Below are positions 1 through 9,399 of a stretch of 11,765 bases of DNA, in pieces. The number at the start of each line of letters is the position of its first letter. Positions within the stretch are counted from its first letter, which is position 1. The stretch lies in assembly GCA_029979145.1 (NCBI GenBank), contig JAPOIC010000042.1, forward strand, positions 1 to 11,765, in the 5' to 3' direction. The stretch is from Opitutaceae bacterium (GTDB taxonomy: Bacteria > Verrucomicrobiota > Verrucomicrobiia > Opitutales > Opitutaceae). A program made the position numbers and the translations under genes. Below the pieces are notes generated by a model. The model made no database searches. It saw only the letters and a program-made list of their open reading frames with translations, and was not told the origin of the DNA.

Positions 1-1540
1 GCGCACCCAGGCCGCGGCGCGCCAGCTCGGCGTGCCGGCGGCACGCATCGGCGGCGTGCGGCTGCGCAAACATTCAATCGATGCCCGCAAGCGCGACGTG
101 AAAATCCAACTCCGACTCGAGATCGCGATCGATGGTCCTCTGCCGGAGGAAGCGCTACCGGTGCCGGACTACCCCGCCGTGCCGGCCCACGCGAAATGCG
201 TGATCGTCGTCGGGTCCGGTCCCGCCGGTCTCTTTGCCGCGCTGCGCTTGATCCGCCTCGGCCTCCGGCCCGTCGTGCTCGAACGCGGCAAGGACGCGTC
301 GGCCCGCCGTTTCGACCTCGCCCCGATCCTGCGCGAAGGGCGCGTAATCGAGGATTCCAATTACTGTTTCGGCGAGGGCGGTGCGGGCACGTTTTCCGAC
401 GGCAAGCTCTACACGCGGGCGACCAAGCGCGGGCCGGTGGCCGCGGTCTACGAAACCTTTGTCGCGCACGGCGCGCCTGATCGCATCCTCGTCGACTCGC
501 ACCCTCACATCGGGTCCAACCTCCTGCCCAACGTCGTCAAGGCGATGCGCCAGAGCATCCTCGCCGCCGGCGGGGAGGTGCATTTCCAGACCCGCGTCAC
601 GGGCCTCGTGCGGCAGGGCGGACGGCTGGTCGGCGTCACCGCCAGCGACGGCCGGGAATTCATCGGTGAATCCGTCATCCTCGCCACCGGCCACAGCGCG
701 CGCGACATCTACCGTCTCCTCCACGCCGACGGCGTGCGGCTGGAGCAAAAGCCTTTCGCGATGGGCGTGCGCATCGAGCACCCGCAGGGCTACGTCGACG
801 CGCGCCAATACCACTACCCCGCCGGCCGCGAGCGGCCCGTGCTGCTCCCGGCGGCCAGCTACCGTCTCGCCACGAAAATCAAAGACCGCGGCGTGCACTC
901 GTTCTGCATGTGCCCCGGCGGCTTCATCGTCCCTGCCGCCACGGAAAACGACGAGGTCGTCGTCAATGGCATGAGCCTGTCACGCCGCGACTCTCCCTTT
1001 GCCAACAGCGGCCTGGTCGTGACCGTCGAGCCGGAAGATACGACGGTGTTTCAACCGGAGCATGGCGTGCTCGCCGGCATGGCGCTGCAAAAATCCCTCG
1101 AACAGGCCACCAAGCTCGCCGGCGGCGGCGGACAGGTCGCACCCGCGCAGCGCGTGCCGGACTTCATGGCCGGACTCATTTCGCCCACGCTGAATGACAC
1201 GAGCTACTTCCCCGGCTTGCACGCCGCGCGACTCGACAAGCTCCTGCCCGGCCCCATCGCGTGGCGCCTGAAGCAGGGCCTGAAACTTTTCGGCCAGCAG
1301 ATGCCCGGCTACACCGGGCCCGAGGCGCAGCTCATCGGCTGCGAGACGCGCACCAGTTCCCCCGTGCGCATTCCGCGCGACGACGCCTCGCTGCAACATC
1401 CGGAGCTGCCGGGACTGTTTCCCTGCGGCGAAGGCGCCGGTTTCGCCGGCGGCATCGTCAGCGCCGCGCTCGACGGCCTGCGTTGCGCGGAATCCGCGGC
1501 CGCAGCTCTGGGCATCTCACCTGTGGCAACCGACCGGTAG
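1..1540 (+). CDS. FAD-dependent dehydrogenase, COG2509 type (5'-truncated)
   Basis: Probable NAD(P)/FAD-utilising oxidoreductase of the uncharacterised COG2509 family; its substrate is unknown and the protein is expected to be cytosolic. The frame is open from base 2, and the residues before the first possible start (GTG at 32) already fit the family's N-terminal domain, including an SIDARKRD motif. The gene therefore begins outside the window and 32 is not its real start. Visible motifs: the dinucleotide-binding loop VVGSGPAGLFAA (about bases 206-241); GEGGAGTFSDGKL, a family hallmark (about 371-409); a second nucleotide-binding-like stretch VILATGHSARD; GCETRTSSPVR; and a C-terminal FAD-contacting segment, PCGEGAGFAGGI. 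About 512 residues are present, close to full length for the family. The gene converges on the deoxyhypusine-synthase-like gene 223 bp downstream. Family membership is seen in the sequence; the enzymatic role is not known. Confidence 0.9.
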   Translation, partial: RTQAAARQLGVPAARIGGVRLRKHSIDARKRDVKIQLRLEIAIDGPLPEEALPVPDYPAVPAHAKCVIVVGSGPAGLFAALRLIRLGLRPVVLERGKDASARRFDLAPILREGRVIEDSNYCFGEGGAGTFSDGKLYTRATKRGPVAAVYETFVAHGAPDRILVDSHPHIGSNLLPNVVKAMRQSILAAGGEVHFQTRVTGLVRQGGRLVGVTASDGREFIGESVILATGHSARDIYRLLHADGVRLEQKPFAMGVRIEHPQGYVDARQYHYPAGRERPVLLPAASYRLATKIKDRGVHSFCMCPGGFIVPAATENDEVVVNGMSLSRRDSPFANSGLVVTVEPEDTTVFQPEHGVLAGMALQKSLEQATKLAGGGGQVAPAQRVPDFMAGLISPTLNDTSYFPGLHAARLDKLLPGPIAWRLKQGLKLFGQQMPGYTGPEAQLIGCETRTSSPVRIPRDDASLQHPELPGLFPCGEGAGFAGGIVSAALDGLRCAESAAAALGISPVATDR

Positions 1541-1547
1541 CCGGTTT

Positions 1548-1564
1548 GTAACGTAATACGTTAC
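1548..1564. repeat. Palindrome copy 1, GTAACGTAATACGTTAC
   Basis: An exact inverted repeat with 8-bp arms around a single central A, 8 bp after the stop codon of the dehydrogenase gene. It is preceded by TTT like copy 2, but the right flank (TAC) breaks the symmetry beyond 8 bp. It is strongly AT-rich compared with the surrounding GC-rich DNA. It lies between two convergent genes, so it is not an obvious promoter operator. It could be a protein-binding site, an extragenic repeat or a weak terminator hairpin. Confidence 0.8.
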
Positions 1565-1624
1565 TACGGACGGCAGGCGGGCGCCCGGACAGTGGTGGGA
1601 CGCGACGCAGCCTCGGACGGCGGA

Positions 1625-1647
1625 TTTGTAACGTAATACGTTACAAA
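1625..1647. repeat. Palindrome copy 2, extended to 11-bp arms
   Basis: The same 17-bp core as copy 1, flanked by TTT on the left and AAA on the right, giving a perfect 23-bp inverted repeat with one central base. The two copies are in the same orientation (both with a central A on the + strand), and the distance from core to core is exactly 80 bp. The DNA between them is GC-rich and shows no coding signal. Precise symmetry with AT-rich flanks is typical of a dimeric-regulator binding site. As RNA it could form a 10-bp stem with a 3-nt loop, but without a GC-rich core. Confidence 0.85.
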
Positions 1648-1713
1648 CTGCGATGGGCCATGAGCGCGGGAAGCGCGGGCGCCGGCGGGGGGCAGTGACG
1701 GGGCTTGGGATAG

Positions 1714-1751
1714 CGGTGCCGGCGGAGGCGTGAGCCCGCCGTGCGGCACCG
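1714..1751 (-). terminator. GC-rich hairpin downstream of the deoxyhypusine-synthase-like gene
   Basis: CGGTGCCG (1714-1721) pairs perfectly with CGGCACCG (1744-1751). An inner GCGG (1722-1725) can pair with CCGC (1736-1739). The structure begins 12 bp beyond the stop codon of the - strand gene ending at 1764, as expected for a transcription end. It has no T-tract on either strand, so it is not a canonical intrinsic terminator. It may stabilise an RNA 3' end or act with a termination factor. Confidence 0.4.
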
Positions 1752-1763
1752 GCACGTCGGTGA

Positions 1764-2810
1764 TCAGCGACCGAGGACCCAGTTGAAAATCAACGGGGCG
1801 ACGATGGTCGCGTCGCTCTCGACGATAAACTTCGGCGTCGAGCCCGCGAGCTTGCCCCAGGTGATCTTCTCGTTCGGCACGGCGCCGGAGTAGCTGCCGA
1901 AGCTCGTGGTCGAATCGCTGATCTGGCAGAAATAGCCCCAGAGCGGCACACCCGTGCGCTGCAGGTCTTGGTGCAGCATCGGCACGACGCAGATCGGGAA
2001 GTCGCCGGCGATGCCGCCGCCGATCTGGAAGAAGCCGATCGAGCCCTCGCCGTTCTTCAGCAGCTTCGCGGTCTTGGTATACCACTCCGCGAGCCAGGTC
2101 ATGTATTCAATGCCGGTGCGGACGGTGTGGACGTTTTTCACGTCGCCGCTGATCACGTGGCCGGCATACATGTTGCCGAGGGTGGCGTCCTCCCAACCGG
2201 GAACGATGATCGGGAGGTTGGCCTCGCAGGCCGCGAGCATCCACGAATTCTTCGGGTCAATCTGGTAGGATTTCTTCAGCTTTCCGGAGCGAAGAATCTT
2301 ATACATGAACTCGTGCGGGAAATAGCGTTCGCCGGCCTTGTCGGCCTTGACCCACTCCTCGAGCACCACGTCCTCGATGCGGCGCATGGCCTCCATCTCG
2401 GGGATGCAGGTGTCGGTGACGCGGTTCATATGACGGTCGAGCAGCGCCACCTCCTCCTCGGTGCTCAGGTTGCGGTAGTGCGGCACGCGCTCGTAGTAAT
2501 CGTGCGCGACGAGGTTGAAGATATCCTCCTCGAGGTTCGCGCCGGTGCAGACAATGGCGTGCACCTTGCCCTGGCGGATCATCTCGGCGAGCGAGATGCC
2601 GAGCTCGGCGGTGGACATCGCGCCCGCGAGGGTCACGAGCATCTTGCCGCCGGCCTTCAGGTGGGCCTCGTAACCCTTGGCGGCGTCGACGAGCGAAGCG
2701 GCGTTGAAGTGACGGTAGTTGTGGGCGATGAACTGCGAGATCGGACCCTTCTTCGCGGCCAGCTTGGCGTTCACGAGCTCGGGCTTCACCTTGGCTTTTT
2801 TGGCTTTCAT
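1764..2810 (-). CDS. Deoxyhypusine synthase family protein (bacterial type)
   Basis: A 348-residue, cytosolic, NAD-dependent aminobutyl-transferring enzyme by family. Recognisable blocks are the NAD-site region CTGANLEEDI (88-97), EDATLGNM (207-214; DGSLGDM in human deoxyhypusine synthase), the GGG turn (264-266), and the C-terminal NEKITWGK (313-320). The last block retains the lysine (K320) that in the classical enzyme carries the aminobutyl group, together with the partner E314 and W318. Other pocket residues differ: the HH following GGG is replaced (D270, F271), and the aspartates of the DGSD segment become F304 and Y307. Bacteria lack the eIF5A substrate, so a role in polyamine synthesis such as homospermidine formation is more likely; that is inference from family knowledge. 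The ATG at 2810 gives a Lys-rich N-terminus and has no clear ribosome-binding site. A small CCCC-GCC-GGGG hairpin lies about 20 bp upstream. Confidence 0.92.
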   Translation of the reverse strand: MKAKKAKVKPELVNAKLAAKKGPISQFIAHNYRHFNAASLVDAAKGYEAHLKAGGKMLVTLAGAMSTAELGISLAEMIRQGKVHAIVCTGANLEEDIFNLVAHDYYERVPHYRNLSTEEEVALLDRHMNRVTDTCIPEMEAMRRIEDVVLEEWVKADKAGERYFPHEFMYKILRSGKLKKSYQIDPKNSWMLAACEANLPIIVPGWEDATLGNMYAGHVISGDVKNVHTVRTGIEYMTWLAEWYTKTAKLLKNGEGSIGFFQIGGGIAGDFPICVVPMLHQDLQRTGVPLWGYFCQISDSTTSFGSYSGAVPNEKITWGKLAGSTPKFIVESDATIVAPLIFNWVLGR

Positions 2811-2874
2811 GTAGGCCCGAGCAATAGCACTCCCCGGCGGGGGTTCACGCCAAAAAACCGTCGGCGCGCATTCG

Positions 2875-2973
2875 TCACTGTCCCAGCGCGGTGGGTTGAA
2901 GCGTGACCGCCGCCGACTCGCGGCCGATGCGTTCGAGTATCAGGGTTACCTCGCTCACCGGCCCCCAGCCCAT
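2875..2973 (-). pseudogene. Remnant of an ECF sigma factor (N-terminal region with internal deletion)
   Basis: A 32-codon - strand reading frame (ATG at 2973, or a GTG at 2958) ending in TGA at 2877-2875. From the GTG it reads SEVTLILERIGRES, followed almost directly by VTLQPTAL and then a stop. In the ECF sigma factors of the TIGR02999-like group, a SEVT-(I/L)L-RI-G start is followed by about 35-40 residues (LLPLVY-ELRRLA...) and then TLQPTALVHEA. Here the middle is missing and the reading fails just after PTAL. The codons are GC-rich at third positions, like the neighbouring genes. I read it as a decayed sigma-factor gene joined by a deletion. It could instead be a chance match or a short live ORF. 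It lies in the divergent gap between the deoxyhypusine-synthase-like and ABC-F genes. Confidence 0.5.
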
Positions 2974-3061
2974 GCCAAACCGGCGTGGCTGACAAGCCTG
3001 CCGGCGTTCGCCGCATCGCGGCATTGACGAAGGGCCCTCCGGTGCGGTTTGCTGACCCTTC

Positions 3062-4945
<1,884 letters not shown>

Positions 4946-4958
4946 GTCCGGAAAGCGA

Positions 4959-4988
4959 AAGACCCGGCCCACCCAGGAGCCGGGTCTT
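4959..4988. terminator. Bidirectional intrinsic terminator
   Basis: A perfect 10-bp stem, AAGACCCGGC (4959-4968) with GCCGGGTCTT (4979-4988), and a 10-nt loop. It starts 13 bp after the ABC-F stop codon and lies 24 bp beyond the stop of the small - strand ORF ending at 5013. Read on the - strand it is followed by TTTCGCTTTCC, a moderately T-rich tail. On the + strand the tail is only CTTCATCC. It therefore fits best as terminator of the small - strand gene, shared by the ABC-F gene. Confidence 0.7.
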
Positions 4989-5012
4989 CATCCACTACCT
5001 AACTGTCTGCGA

Positions 5013-5210
5013 TCAAACCGCGATCCGATGCGAGCGCCGGCGTTCGGCCGATTCGTCCTCGGGTCGCAGAAATTCCGTGAGCATGCGCGTCAGGCGCTCC
5101 CCCAGCACGCGGTCCCGCCGGCACCATTCGCGAATCAGCGCGGGCCGCACCACGGCGTCGGCTTCCATGAGTTTCCTAAAATAGCGTTCCTCTCGATTCA
5201 GGTGGGGCAT
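5013..5210 (-). CDS. Small protein resembling the N-terminal extension of bacterial Ser/Thr kinases
   Basis: A 65-residue charged, helical, soluble protein (ATG at 5210; an in-frame ATG at 5216 would add two residues). The pattern REERYF..L......RPALIREWC..D..L..RLTRMLTEF resembles the roughly 50-residue leader of Ser/Thr protein kinases in Planctomycetes, Verrucomicrobia and Acidobacteria (E-LF-AAL-L---ER-AFL--AC-GD--L---V-ALL). Those kinases are often encoded beside ECF sigma factors. No kinase domain follows: after PEDESAERRR the frame stops. A terminator lies 24 bp downstream, which supports a transcribed gene, though a degraded kinase gene is equally possible. It has no clear ribosome-binding site. 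The resemblance is by eye only. Confidence 0.5.
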   Translation of the reverse strand: MPHLNREERYFRKLMEADAVVRPALIREWCRRDRVLGERLTRMLTEFLRPEDESAERRRSHRIAV

Positions 5211-5292
5211 GAACATGGGGGTCCGTATGGGTTCAACAGTCTAATGCGCCAAAACCGCCCGTAACGGCTCAGTTTTTTTTAGGGCAATTTTT

Positions 5293-5310
5293 GCCTGCTT
5301 GCCGGCAGGC
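5293..5310 (-). terminator. Hairpin downstream of deoA, no T-tract in its direction
   Basis: GCCTGC (5293-5298) pairs with GCAGGC (5305-5310), 20 bp past the deoA stop. In the deoA direction it is followed by AAAAATTGCCC and then a run of eight A. The T-runs (5273-5280 and 5288-5292) are therefore on the + strand, where no gene reads into the hairpin. It may be an RNA 3'-end structure or a factor-assisted terminator. The same stretch (5211-5292) must hold any promoter for the small ORF at 5013-5210, but I see no convincing -35/-10 pair. Confidence 0.3.
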
Positions 5311-5329
5311 GCCCGGCCGGACCGACCGA

Positions 5330-6646
<1,317 letters not shown>

Positions 6647-6718
6647 CCCCGCGAGCCTGCGTTCGCGTTGCAGGCACCGCGAGCCGGAATTGTGCGACCG
6701 AAGCGCAGCCGCGACCTC

Positions 6719-7081
6719 CTATTTGGCGGCGCGACCAAACCCGAAGGGCACGCGGGTGAAATCCAGCCGCTTCTTGGGTTTCGCATCCTTGGCGTGCAAC
6801 CGCTCCTCCGCGATCGCCACGGCGGCCTCGCGCTCCGCGATATCCGCCTCAAGCCGGTGCAGGGCGACCCGGGCCTGCTCCATGGCGGCGCGCTCCTGGC
6901 AAATCTGCGCCTGCTCCGTTTCAAGTAGCGCGCGGGAGCGGTGGAGCTTTTCCCAAGCGGCAGCGAGGCGGGCCTCGTCAAGCCCAAGGGGACTGGCGGC
7001 ACTGGCAGCGGATCGCTCCGCGGCGCGCTTCAACTTCAATTCGGGGGGCGAAGGCGGGAAGGAGATGTGCGGCGTGTTCAT
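6719..7081 (-). CDS. Small coiled-coil protein of unknown function
   Basis: 120 residues, soluble, with no signal peptide. A proline-rich start (MNTPHISFPPSPPELK) is followed by an Ala/Glu/Arg-rich helix from about 34 to 96 with heptad-like spacing of L, A and I, predicted as a coiled coil. A basic tail, KPKKRLDFTRVPFGFGRAAK (101-120), ends the protein. I do not recognise the family. The start at 7081 is preferred over an in-frame ATG at 7117, because MNTP with CACC before the ATG matches the start of the small membrane protein at 9391. It is the gene directly upstream of deoA on the same strand, but the coiled coil suggests no role in nucleoside salvage. High GC at third codon positions and lack of a comparable frame on the other strand support coding. 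Confidence 0.7.
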   Translation of the reverse strand: MNTPHISFPPSPPELKLKRAAERSAASAASPLGLDEARLAAAWEKLHRSRALLETEQAQICQERAAMEQARVALHRLEADIAEREAAVAIAEERLHAKDAKPKKRLDFTRVPFGFGRAAK

Positions 7082-7137
7082 GGTGGTGAGGGAACCCCGC
7101 CAGCGTAGCGCCTTCACGGGTCCTTCGCCAACCCCCC

Positions 7138-7191
7138 GGCCCGGCTTTTACGGCGCGTTTACGCCGGAGCCGGGCCATTCGGATTTTTTTT
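7138..7191 (+). terminator. Compound hairpin followed by T8 on the + strand
   Basis: The outer stem GGCCCGGCT (7138-7146) pairs with AGCCGGGCC (7168-7176), and the inner stem CGGCG (7151-7155) pairs with CGCCG (7162-7166). Seven bases later a run of eight T (7184-7191) follows on the + strand. It lies between the permease stop (7206) and the coiled-coil gene start (7081), both on the - strand. For the - strand operon it sits at the right place, about 30 bp past the stop, but the T-tract then precedes the hairpin as A8. It may still end the operon, or it may block antisense transcription. Confidence 0.5.
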
Positions 7192-7205
7192 ACCGATCGC
7201 GCGGC

Positions 7206-8438
7206 TCAGGCGCGGAAAATCACGTCCTCGCGGTTGAACATTCGCACGCAGACGGCCAGCGCGATGGCCGCGTAGACCGCCGACGAACCGAAGATCAACC
7301 CGATGTAGGGCCAGTGCCAGACACCCGAGAGCATCTCCTTGCAGACCAGGCTGATGTTCATGATCGGGATGAGCGCGGTCTTCACGCTGAGTTCCACGCC
7401 GGGCAGCATGCCCATCATCGCCGGCAGGAAGACCACGATCACCATGGGTGACACGTAGCTTTGCGCCTCCTTGAAGCTCTTGGCAAAGAGCGCGACCGTG
7501 AGTTGCACCGCCGCGAAGAGGACCGCAACCGGGATGACCATGGCGAACACGCCCACCAAGCCCAGCGGGTCGATCAGCATGGGCGTCGCCGACTTGGCCG
7601 CAGCCGCGGCCCCGGCCGCCGCCGCACCTCCGCCGCCACCGAGCACAATCGGCGCCACTACCGCGCTTACGCCCATCATCAAAATGGAGAGGGCCACCGT
7701 CGCCGCCGAAGCGGTCACGACCATGAGGAACTTGCCGAGCACGATGTTGATCCGGCTGACCGGACTGCAAAGCAGCGTCTCCATCGTGCCGCGCTCCTTT
7801 TCGCCGGCGGTGAGATCCATCGCCGGATACATCGCACCGGTGAAGCACAGGATGATGATCATGTAGGGCACGAAGCCGCCGATGGCGTTGCCGCCGACCT
7901 TCTCGGGCGGGGCGACGTTCTCGGACTTGATCTCGAACGGCGTCACGAGCGACTCCGGCAGCCCGCGCTCGCGCAGGACGCCCGCGACGTGCTCGGAGCG
8001 GTAATGCTCGAGGAAATTCGCCACCTGCCGGCGACCGAGGCCCGACTTCATCTCGCCCTCGTAGTGCAGGATGCGCACGGTTGGGGCCTCGCCCGTGTCG
8101 AGTGCAGCGTCGAAACCGGCGGGAATGGCGACCACCACGCGCACGCGCTTTTCCGAGACGGCGTTCCCGTAGTCATCGGTCGTCGGCACGATGCGAAACT
8201 CCGGGTTCGCCTTGAGTGCGGCCACGAGCCGCGGCGAATCCTCGCCGCCGACGATCATCACGGGCGACAGCTCCTGCTTGGCTTTGGAGATTACCCGTTT
8301 CATCACGAAACCCGCGCCGAAGATCAGCAGCGGGATGATGACGGTCGGGACCACGATGGTCGAAATGAGCGTGCGGCGGTCGCGCAGCGAGTCGCGCAGC
8401 TCCTTGGTGTAAATGGTGAAGATATGTTTCCCCTTCAT
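7206..8438 (-). CDS. ABC-2 type transporter permease (NatB-like)
   Basis: A 410-residue inner-membrane permease, partner of the ATPase encoded just upstream. Layout: short cytoplasmic start with KELRDSLRDRRTL, TM1 (about 25-43), a large extracytoplasmic domain (44-184), then five hydrophobic segments near 186-206, 233-265, 293-318, 326-346 and 377-398. The conserved cytoplasmic motif GEKERGTMETLLCSPV (212-227) after TM2 is typical of NatB/ABC-2 permeases. A low-complexity run GGGGGAAAAGAAAAA (267-281) sits in a loop after TM3 and is unusual. The NatB family includes Na+ exporters, but other substrates occur. The start at 8438 is 4 bp after the ATPase stop, indicating translational coupling, and gives the normal family N-terminus; an earlier in-frame start (8624) would only add antisense-like residues. 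It is the last gene of the operon. Confidence 0.93.
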   Translation of the reverse strand: MKGKHIFTIYTKELRDSLRDRRTLISTIVVPTVIIPLLIFGAGFVMKRVISKAKQELSPVMIVGGEDSPRLVAALKANPEFRIVPTTDDYGNAVSEKRVRVVVAIPAGFDAALDTGEAPTVRILHYEGEMKSGLGRRQVANFLEHYRSEHVAGVLRERGLPESLVTPFEIKSENVAPPEKVGGNAIGGFVPYMIIILCFTGAMYPAMDLTAGEKERGTMETLLCSPVSRINIVLGKFLMVVTASAATVALSILMMGVSAVVAPIVLGGGGGAAAAGAAAAAKSATPMLIDPLGLVGVFAMVIPVAVLFAAVQLTVALFAKSFKEAQSYVSPMVIVVFLPAMMGMLPGVELSVKTALIPIMNISLVCKEMLSGVWHWPYIGLIFGSSAVYAAIALAVCVRMFNREDVIFRA

Positions 8439-8442
8439 GGTG

Positions 8443-9216
8443 TCAGCGGGCGGAGCTTTCCTTGAGCGCGGCTTCCAGGGCGGCCTCGCCGCCCACGGCC
8501 TTGACGAAGACTTCCTCCATGTCGGTTTCGCCGAAACGGGTGCGGAGTTCGTCGAGCGTGCCCTCGGCGACCAGGCGGCCGCCGTGGATGATGCCAATGG
8601 TGTCGCAGAGTTTTTCCACCTCACTCATCACGTGGGTGGAATAGATGACAGTCTTGCCGCGGTCGCGGCACTGGCGGACGAATTTAACGATCGCGCGCGC
8701 GGTCATGACGTCGAGGCCGAGCGTGGGTTCGTCGAAAATCATCACCGCCGGGTCGTGCACGAGGGTGCGGGCGATCGAGGTTTTCTGCTTCATGCCGGTG
8801 GAGAACTTGTCGCAGCGCCGGTCGAGGAAGTCGTGCATGTCGAGCTGGTCGGCCAGCAGGTTGATGCGATCGCGCAGGGCGGTGCCGTCGAGGCCGTTGA
8901 GCCGGCCGAAATAGGCGATCATCTCGCGTGCGGTGAGCCGGCCGTAAAGGGCGGTGCTGGCAGCGAGGAAGCCGACGTCCGCCCGCACCTTGCCGGGTGC
9001 CGCGACCACGTCGTGCCCGGCGACGATAGCCGTGCCCGTGGTGGGTTTCAGCAACGTGGCCAGCAGGCGCAGCGTCGTGGTCTTGCCCGCGCCGTTGGCG
9101 CCGAGGAGGCCGTAGATGCGGCCGGAGGCCGCGGTAAAGGAGACACCGTCCACGGCGCGGATCTCGCCGCGTTTCTTGTCGTGGAAGGACTTGGTGAGGG
9201 CGCGGGCCTCGATCAT
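8443..9216 (-). CDS. ABC transporter ATP-binding protein (NatA-like)
   Basis: A 257-residue cytoplasmic ATPase that should energise the permease encoded next. Walker A GANGAGKTT (39-47), signature FSTGMKQK (138-145), Walker B VMIFDEPTLGLD (158-169), and the switch His in STH (H195) are present. Two features match the NatA subgroup: the signature is FSTGM rather than LSGGQ, and the usual Q-loop glutamine position reads GFLAASTALYGRLTARE (82-98), as in NatA-type GFL...T.LY.RLT.RE. Start 9216 is chosen because MIEARALTKSF is the standard family start. The preceding gene ends 4 bp upstream, whereas extension to 9366 would run through that gene in another frame. By analogy with B. subtilis NatAB, Na+ extrusion is possible, but the substrate is not proven. 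Confidence 0.95.
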   Translation of the reverse strand: MIEARALTKSFHDKKRGEIRAVDGVSFTAASGRIYGLLGANGAGKTTTLRLLATLLKPTTGTAIVAGHDVVAAPGKVRADVGFLAASTALYGRLTAREMIAYFGRLNGLDGTALRDRINLLADQLDMHDFLDRRCDKFSTGMKQKTSIARTLVHDPAVMIFDEPTLGLDVMTARAIVKFVRQCRDRGKTVIYSTHVMSEVEKLCDTIGIIHGGRLVAEGTLDELRTRFGETDMEEVFVKAVGGEAALEAALKESSAR

Positions 9217-9220
9217 GGCG

Positions 9221-9391
9221 TCAACGGCTGGCGCGCCAGAAAACGACCCCAAGGGCGACGCCAACGGCGACGCCCGCGGCCACGTCATTGGAAACCGCGA
9301 TCGCGGCGCCGAGACCGATCGGCAGTGCCAGGATGGACACCCGGCGGCAAAAACCGCGCAGGGCAAAGAGACGGGCTTGTGGTGTGTTCAT
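9221..9391 (-). CDS. 56-residue two-helix membrane protein
   Basis: A small hydrophobic protein between the response regulator gene (8 bp gap) and the ATPase gene (4 bp gap), so clearly part of the operon. A basic start, MNTPQARLFALRGFCRR, is followed by two hydrophobic segments, about 19-34 (ILALPIGLGAAIAV) and 36-52 (VAAGVAVGVALGVVFW), separated by SND, and a short RASR tail. A hairpin in the membrane with both ends in the cytoplasm is likely from the positive charges. I do not recognise a family. Placement suggests an accessory subunit or regulator of the transporter, or a link between transporter and sensor kinase; that is inference. Start at 9391: the ATG has TACC before it and matches the MNTP start of the gene at 7081. 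Confidence 0.75.
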   Translation of the reverse strand: MNTPQARLFALRGFCRRVSILALPIGLGAAIAVSNDVAAGVAVGVALGVVFWRASR

Positions 9392-9399
9392 GGTAGTAA

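Noticed and set aside
1545..1647. The two palindromes as the start of a CRISPR array
   Set aside because: Only two copies, perfect palindromes rather than typical repeats, a spacing of 57-63 bp and no cas gene in the window.
1564..2085. 173-codon - strand frame across the palindrome region
   Set aside because: It overlaps the deoxyhypusine-synthase-like gene out of frame and reads Pro/Arg/Ala-rich sequence through the palindromes; no support as a gene.
7461..8465. 334-codon + strand frame opposite the permease gene
   Set aside because: His/Arg/Asp-rich antisense translation with no recognisable domain, fully covered by the permease gene.
8443..9366. Longer version of the ABC ATPase starting at 9366
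   Set aside because: The extra 50 residues are not ABC-like and overlap the small membrane protein gene in another frame; MIEARALTKSF at 9216 is the standard start.
7071..9394. Near-identical 14-bp stretch (GGCGTGTTCATGGT / GGTGTGTTCATGGT) as a possible direct repeat or attachment site
   Set aside because: It coincides exactly with two MNTP start codons and their upstream ACC context, so shared start-site composition explains it.
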